Shown: one piece after another, positions 60,649 to 64,000 of the stretch
How the letters are laid out: each line of letters starts with the position of its first letter
Position numbering within the stretch: the first letter of the stretch is position 1
Assembly: GCA_023401925.1 (NCBI GenBank)
Contig: JAEXDA010000077.1
Coordinates: 124,001 to 188,000, forward strand
Direction: 5' to 3'
Length of the DNA: 64,000 bases
From: Bacillota bacterium
Lineage (GTDB): Bacteria > Bacillota > UBA4882 > UBA8346
Notes under the pieces: model-generated
What the model saw: the letters and a program-made list of their open reading frames with translations, nothing else
Database searches by the model: none
What the model was told of the DNA's origin: nothing
Program-made: the position numbers and the translations under genes

Positions 60649-61242
60649 TCATGCTAATTTTTCAATTAATTTTACCGGATTAAAAGGGTCTGTTAAATCC
60701 CAACCCTCCCACTTGGCTAAAAACTTTTCCAAAGCCACTTTTCTTATTTTCATACTTCCAAGCTTTAGCGCTGGCAACAGTCCTGCCTTAATTAATTTGT
60801 AAACCTAATGATTTTCAGATTTTATTAATTTAGCTACTTCCGCAACCGTGTAAAGTACATCTTCGTTGGATGAAGGTAATTTATCAAGGTTTAAGGGGGA
60901 CATATGATGATTAATAGAATAAGTTCCCGTTTTTCTGATTGATGGGATAATTTCCGATGTAACCCATCGTTTGAATTTTTTAGCTGTTGGCAGATTACTT
61001 CCTAAAACTGCAGTATATAAGCCGGATTCATTGATTAAAATTGATTCCATGTTCATACCCTCCAATTTGGAGGATATAAAATCTTCATCATCCAATCTTT
61101 TTATCATGTTATTAGTTTGGTCATAATCAAGAGCATTAGCAACATCTTTTCCGATAAACCAAGGATCATCATCAACTAATATTATTCTAACACGTCCAAA
61201 ATCGTTATTCTGGAACACTTGTAGTTGACTCAATCTGATCAC
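60649..61242 (-). pseudogene. BRO-N / helix-turn-helix phage regulator with in-frame amber codon
   Basis: Minus strand. Residues 1-110 are a BRO-N antirepressor domain (VRIILVDDDPWFIGKDVANA, FKRWVTSEIIPSIRKTGTYS). Then LYTVAEVAKLIKSENH begins an excisionase/HTH_17 domain that is cut by TAG (60805-60807). The same frame continues for 51 codons, VYKLIKAGLLPALKLGSMKI and RKVALEKFLAKWEGWDLTDP, completing the HTH domain before TGA at 60649. In relatives the interrupted position is commonly Tyr, so one base change explains it. The start may be GTG 61242 or TTG 61233, the latter better spaced from AGGAGG. Confidence 0.8.
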
Positions 61243-61680
61243 TTCCTCCTGATATTACTGGGTTATTTTTTGTTTGGTTGGCATTGTCTACGAGTTGCCA
61301 ACTGCGAATATGTTTTTATATAATATTGTAAGTAAAACCTAGTAAAAATAAATAAAACAGTTTCCTTTAAAAGCCTTTATCTTCAAGTATTACAGGTAAT
61401 AATAAATAAAAATAGATTAGTAAAAATTAAACTCGTTCAACATACCTATCACGTAGAAACCGTCTGTTGTCTACAAAGGGTGAATGTGTAGAAATCCTTG
61501 AGTTTAAGCACTTTGCGAAGGTTTTTAAGTTCACTGGGAAATCGAATTTTGGAAGGAAAAAAGAGATTTCCAATGAGATTAAAGTCGCAGTAGTTATGGA
61601 ACTGGTATGAGTGGACACAAAAATATATCGTTCATAAACTTGATTAATTCAGTAAAATAAACCATCAACAACTTCATAAG
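61243..61680. other. Gene-free stretch in the mobile region
   Basis: No supported gene. GTTGGCA/TGCCAAC arms at about 61280-61303 form a possible operator just upstream of the BRO-N gene. A TGAGTGGACACAAAA sequence at about 61608-61622 recalls IS3-type ends, but no partner end was found. Confidence 0.4.
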
Positions 61681-61692
61681 AAAAAGCCCAAT

Positions 61693-61825
61693 GCGAACAA
61701 AGTTCGCTATAAGACCGCTTGTTTTCAACATCTTTGATGTGAAAGCAGGCGGTCTTCTTTGCGTGAGTAACGAGGAGAAGTCGAGATAAATCGGGCATTT
61801 GCTTGCAAATAGGCACCGATTTATC
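61693..61825 (+). ncRNA. Structured non-coding region upstream of the DUF4157 gene
   Basis: Three successive hairpins. GCGAAC-AAA-GTTCGC (61693-61707). A 46-nt hairpin, arms 61711-61732 and 61736-61756, with one bulge and two G-U pairs, followed by TCTTTG. A nested pair: GATAAATCGG/CCGATTTATC (61785-61794/61816-61825) enclosing ATTTGC/GCAAAT (61797-61802/61805-61810). The G-U pairs suggest an RNA. It could be a leader, a terminator plus a second element, or a remnant of a mobile-element end. The following 61826-61920 has no gene. Confidence 0.4.
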
Positions 61826-61930
61826 GAAGAATTCGAGGAGCGCCGCGACAGCGACATAATTTATTCTGGAGCTTTCGTTACGAACTGCCAGCTTTCACAT
61901 GACACCTACGATTTAAGGAGGTAAGAGAAG

Positions 61931-62667
61931 ATGAACAAATCAAAGGAATTGTGTTCATTATGGAACAACGAACAGGAAGTACAGAAGAATAAGCCTGCTG
62001 AAAATAAAAAAAATGTAAGAACAACAGATTATTACAAGAAATTGCTGCAGATGATGCTTAATGATCCTGATGCCATAACAAGAGAAGAATTCTTGTTTTT
62101 GCAATCAATTTAGGGTACAGACAAGCAGTAGCAGCAAGAGAGAAAGCAAAGCTACGCAAACAGCAAAGAAAGATAGAGCAAACTAATGTTGCAATGAAGC
62201 CGATCGCATTAGGAAGATCAAATTCTGAAATTGAAAAAGATTTAGATGGGGAAAAAGAAAACACAAATTCAAGGGACAACAGCACTGAGGCTCCAATACA
62301 AATGAAAAAGGACGATGGCAATGCTTCAGCTTCAAGATCAAGCATGCAACATAATTTGAGAGAAGGACTTGAAGAACTATCAGGTGTTGATCTCTCAGAT
62401 GTAAAAGTGCATCAGAACTCCAATAAGCCACAGCAGGTTGGAGCATTGGCATATACACAGGGAAATGATATTCATATTGCTCCTGGACAGGAAAAGCATC
62501 TTCCTCATGAGGGCTGGCATGCTGTACAGCAAAAGCAGGGGAGAGTTAAACCTACTATGCAAATGAAAACGGGTGTACTTGTAAACGACAATGCTGATCT
62601 TGAAAAAGAAGCTGATATTATGGGCCGGATGGCAACTAAAGATTACACCAGTCATGCAAGTATTTAG
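61931..62667 (+). pseudogene. DUF4157 (eCIS core domain) protein, one frameshift
   Basis: Two frames form one protein of about 245 residues. The first, MNKSKELCSLWNNEQEVQKN to REEFLFLQSI, has an AAGGAG site. In a run of five T at 62096-62100 the frame must slip back one base, giving EEFLF-FAINLGYRQAVAAR, and then runs open to 62667. The second part holds the DUF4157 domain: LREGLEELSGVDLSDVKVHQ, GALAYTQGNDIHIAPGQEKH and the zinc-protease-like LPHEGWHAVQQ. This domain marks proteins linked to extracellular contractile injection systems and toxins. It may be a true frameshift mutation, programmed slippage, or a sequence error. Confidence 0.75.
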
Positions 62668-62734
62668 CAGCTAGGCCTTAAAACAAAACATCCTCGCTTG
62701 AATGAAGAAACGATTATACAAAGAGTGAAATCAA

Positions 62735-63474
62735 ATGAGAAATACATATGTTGTTCAAGATGGGGACGCTCTTGGCAAGATTGCACTCAAATTTAAGGTA
62801 TCCATAAGCGAGCTGGTGAAGTTAAATAATTTAAAAAGTGAAAATGAAATTATTAAGGTAGGACAGGTATTAAAAATACCATTAACAGCTAACGCAAAGC
62901 CAGAAGTAAAAAATGACGGGCAAACAACGAAAGATAAGACTGAGAAGATAAAGAACTCGACCGTTGACGAATAAGGAAAATGAAGATACTGGCAAGGAGG
63001 AGGATAAAACTTATGTAACACAGGATATGGCAAATCTGTAGTGGAATTAGGTTCTGATAAGTATTTAAATAGTAAAAAATATGGAAAAAATATAGTGGAG
63101 TGGGATATATTCAGATGACATGGGATTATGCTTACGCAGCTTTTGCCACATGTATGGTATTACAACAATATCTAGACTTGAAGGAAGTCGCCACCTACAA
63201 AAATCCAAAAAGTAATGATAAAAATACAATATTTAATGCATATAATAAGATTGTTGTAGCAGCAGGTGAAAAAAGGTATTATATAAAAGAATTTACAGAT
63301 ATTGTGGATGTTGGACGTGAATATGTTAAAAAAAGTTATGCATGGGAAACGGCTGGTTATTTTCGGAGTACTAATGGTTTGACCAGCGCAAATAAAAAAA
63401 CTCCTGTGGATGATGTTATTAAGGTAGTAAACAAATGGACTGATTTTTATAAAGACCATAGAGCTGCAATATAA
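62735..63474 (+). pseudogene. LysM plus GH19-like lysozyme domain protein, several frameshifts
   Basis: It starts with a clean LysM domain (NTYVVQDGDALGKIALKFKV to VGQVLKIPLTANA, residues 3-53). The frame then stops at 62974. A second frame gives an acidic linker (TNKENEDTGKEEDKTYVTQ), the first frame resumes with GYGKSVVELGSDKYLNSKKY, and a third frame from about 63085 reads YSGVGYIQMTWDYAYAAFAT to KVVNKWTDFYKDHRAAI. The GYIQ-TW and VVNK...RRAAI patterns recall GH19-type chitinase/lysozyme domains of phage endolysins. At least three frame changes are needed, so it is inactive unless the sequence is in error. Confidence 0.6.
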
Positions 63475-63503
63475 TAAAGGTTATAAACTAGGAGGAGAAT
63501 ATA

Positions 63504-64000
63504 TTGAAAAAGTATTTATTACTTAAAATCATCTTAATATCGTTTACTTTATTTACATTGACTTCTTGCGGACATAAAAATGTAATTGACGAGGATAGTT
63601 TGAAAAACGGGATAGAGTCTTCAACAAAAAATAGTGGCATATCTTCTGAACCAAAAGAATTATTAGAAAAAGTTTCATCAAGTACATCAAAAAAAGAGGT
63701 TGTGTCTACTCAAAACATGAAAGAGAAACAACCTTCACAGAAAGATAATAAAGCATCTTTTGACCATAAACATTATATAACAAATAAAGATTATGGAGTT
63801 GCTCCCAGTGTGCTAAAAAATGAAGATATGCCCAGACCGAAAGGGAATAAGGAATGGATAAAGAGTTTAACAATTTGTTATCCACAATTATATAATATAA
63901 AGGATATATATAAAGAAGAGCATATAAATGATGTTTTGTTTAAAGAAGTACTTAATATACGGGATGTAATGAATAATAGAAATTATATAGAGTACAACAT
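63504..64000 (+). CDS. Lipoprotein of unknown function, partial at right edge
   Basis: TTG start with GGAGGAG (63491-63497). Signal peptide MKKYLLLKIILISFTLFTLT with lipobox LTSC, lipid-modified Cys22. Then a Ser/Lys/Glu-rich linker (about 25-85) and a folded-looking part from YITNKDYGVAPSVLKNEDMP onwards. 165 codons are seen and the gene runs out of the window. It lies 29 bp after the lysozyme-like gene. Lipoproteins next to peptidoglycan-degrading toxins are often immunity proteins, but nothing in the sequence proves this. Confidence 0.7.
   Translation, partial: MKKYLLLKIILISFTLFTLTSCGHKNVIDEDSLKNGIESSTKNSGISSEPKELLEKVSSSTSKKEVVSTQNMKEKQPSQKDNKASFDHKHYITNKDYGVAPSVLKNEDMPRPKGNKEWIKSLTICYPQLYNIKDIYKEEHINDVLFKEVLNIRDVMNNRNYIEYN

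Noticed and set aside
61594..61857. 87-codon minus-strand frame
   Set aside because: It covers the hairpin-rich region, has no ribosome site, and its product reads like translated structured non-coding DNA.

Overview
The window looks like a chromosome segment of an anaerobic, endospore-forming Firmicute that has an outer membrane (a diderm Clostridia-like lineage such as Limnochordia/Hydrogenispora-type, Halanaerobiales or Negativicutes; I cannot place it more precisely by eye). Sporulation is shown by SpoIIE (22.7-25.1 kb) and a SipL-like SPOCS/LysM protein (35.4-37.1 kb). The Clostridia affinity is supported by a SCIFF ranthipeptide and its radical SAM maturase. The outer membrane is shown by LpxC, FabZ, two LpxA paralogues, LpxI, LptA/B/C/D, an LptF/G permease, an SLH-domain beta-barrel protein and an OmpA-like protein.

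Layout. 0-3.9 kb: end of a sugar ABC permease, two sulfatases and a broken anaerobic sulfatase maturase. 4.2-9.0 kb: housekeeping row (Nif3-like, coaX, hflX, dusB, a quinate-dehydrogenase-like protein). 9.0-9.75 kb: non-coding repeats. 9.75-11.1 kb: citrate synthase on the minus strand. 11.5-13.3 kb: a detached LpxA paralogue overlapping an unknown gene. 13.3-15.7 kb: greA with a structured leader, then lysS. 15.7-19.4 kb: two tandem chemoreceptors with sigma-D-like promoters. 19.6-25.1 kb: pcm, a D,D-carboxypeptidase, a YkvI-type membrane protein and spoIIE. 25.2-34.2 kb: tilS, ftsH, rhomboid, folB, htrA, birA, OmpA-like. 34.3-38.6 kb: ZIP transporter, SipL-like and AlbA_2 (Schlafen-like) genes. 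38.75-42.06 kb: an unusual 842-residue ABC permease with its ATPase. 42.1-54.4 kb: a long outer-membrane/LPS row from lpxC to lptD. 54.5-58.9 kb: orphan DNA methyltransferase, small Cys protein, tRNA-Ala(CGC), SCIFF peptide and maturase, rlmD. 59.0-64.0 kb: a degraded mobile region (integrase end, transposase start, phage baseplate end, ParE/Phd toxin-antitoxin, BRO-N/HTH gene with an internal amber codon) that ends in a DUF4157 - LysM/GH19-like - lipoprotein module.

How the genes work together. The 42-54 kb row covers early lipid A synthesis and the LPS bridge in near-complete form: LpxC/LpxA/LpxI make the precursor, LptB with LptF/G power extraction, LptC and LptA carry the lipid across, and LptD inserts it. 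LpxD, LpxB, LpxK, Kdo transferase, BamA and LptE are not in the window. The 842-residue permease lies just upstream and may belong to the same envelope programme; that is inference from position only.

The most unusual items are the 842-residue permease/ATPase pair, the detached LpxA paralogue with its unknown partner, two genes whose ribosome binding sites point to AUA/AUU start codons, the greA leader, a 48-bp perfect palindrome, and the frameshift-ridden DUF4157/lysozyme-like/lipoprotein module with a structured upstream region.
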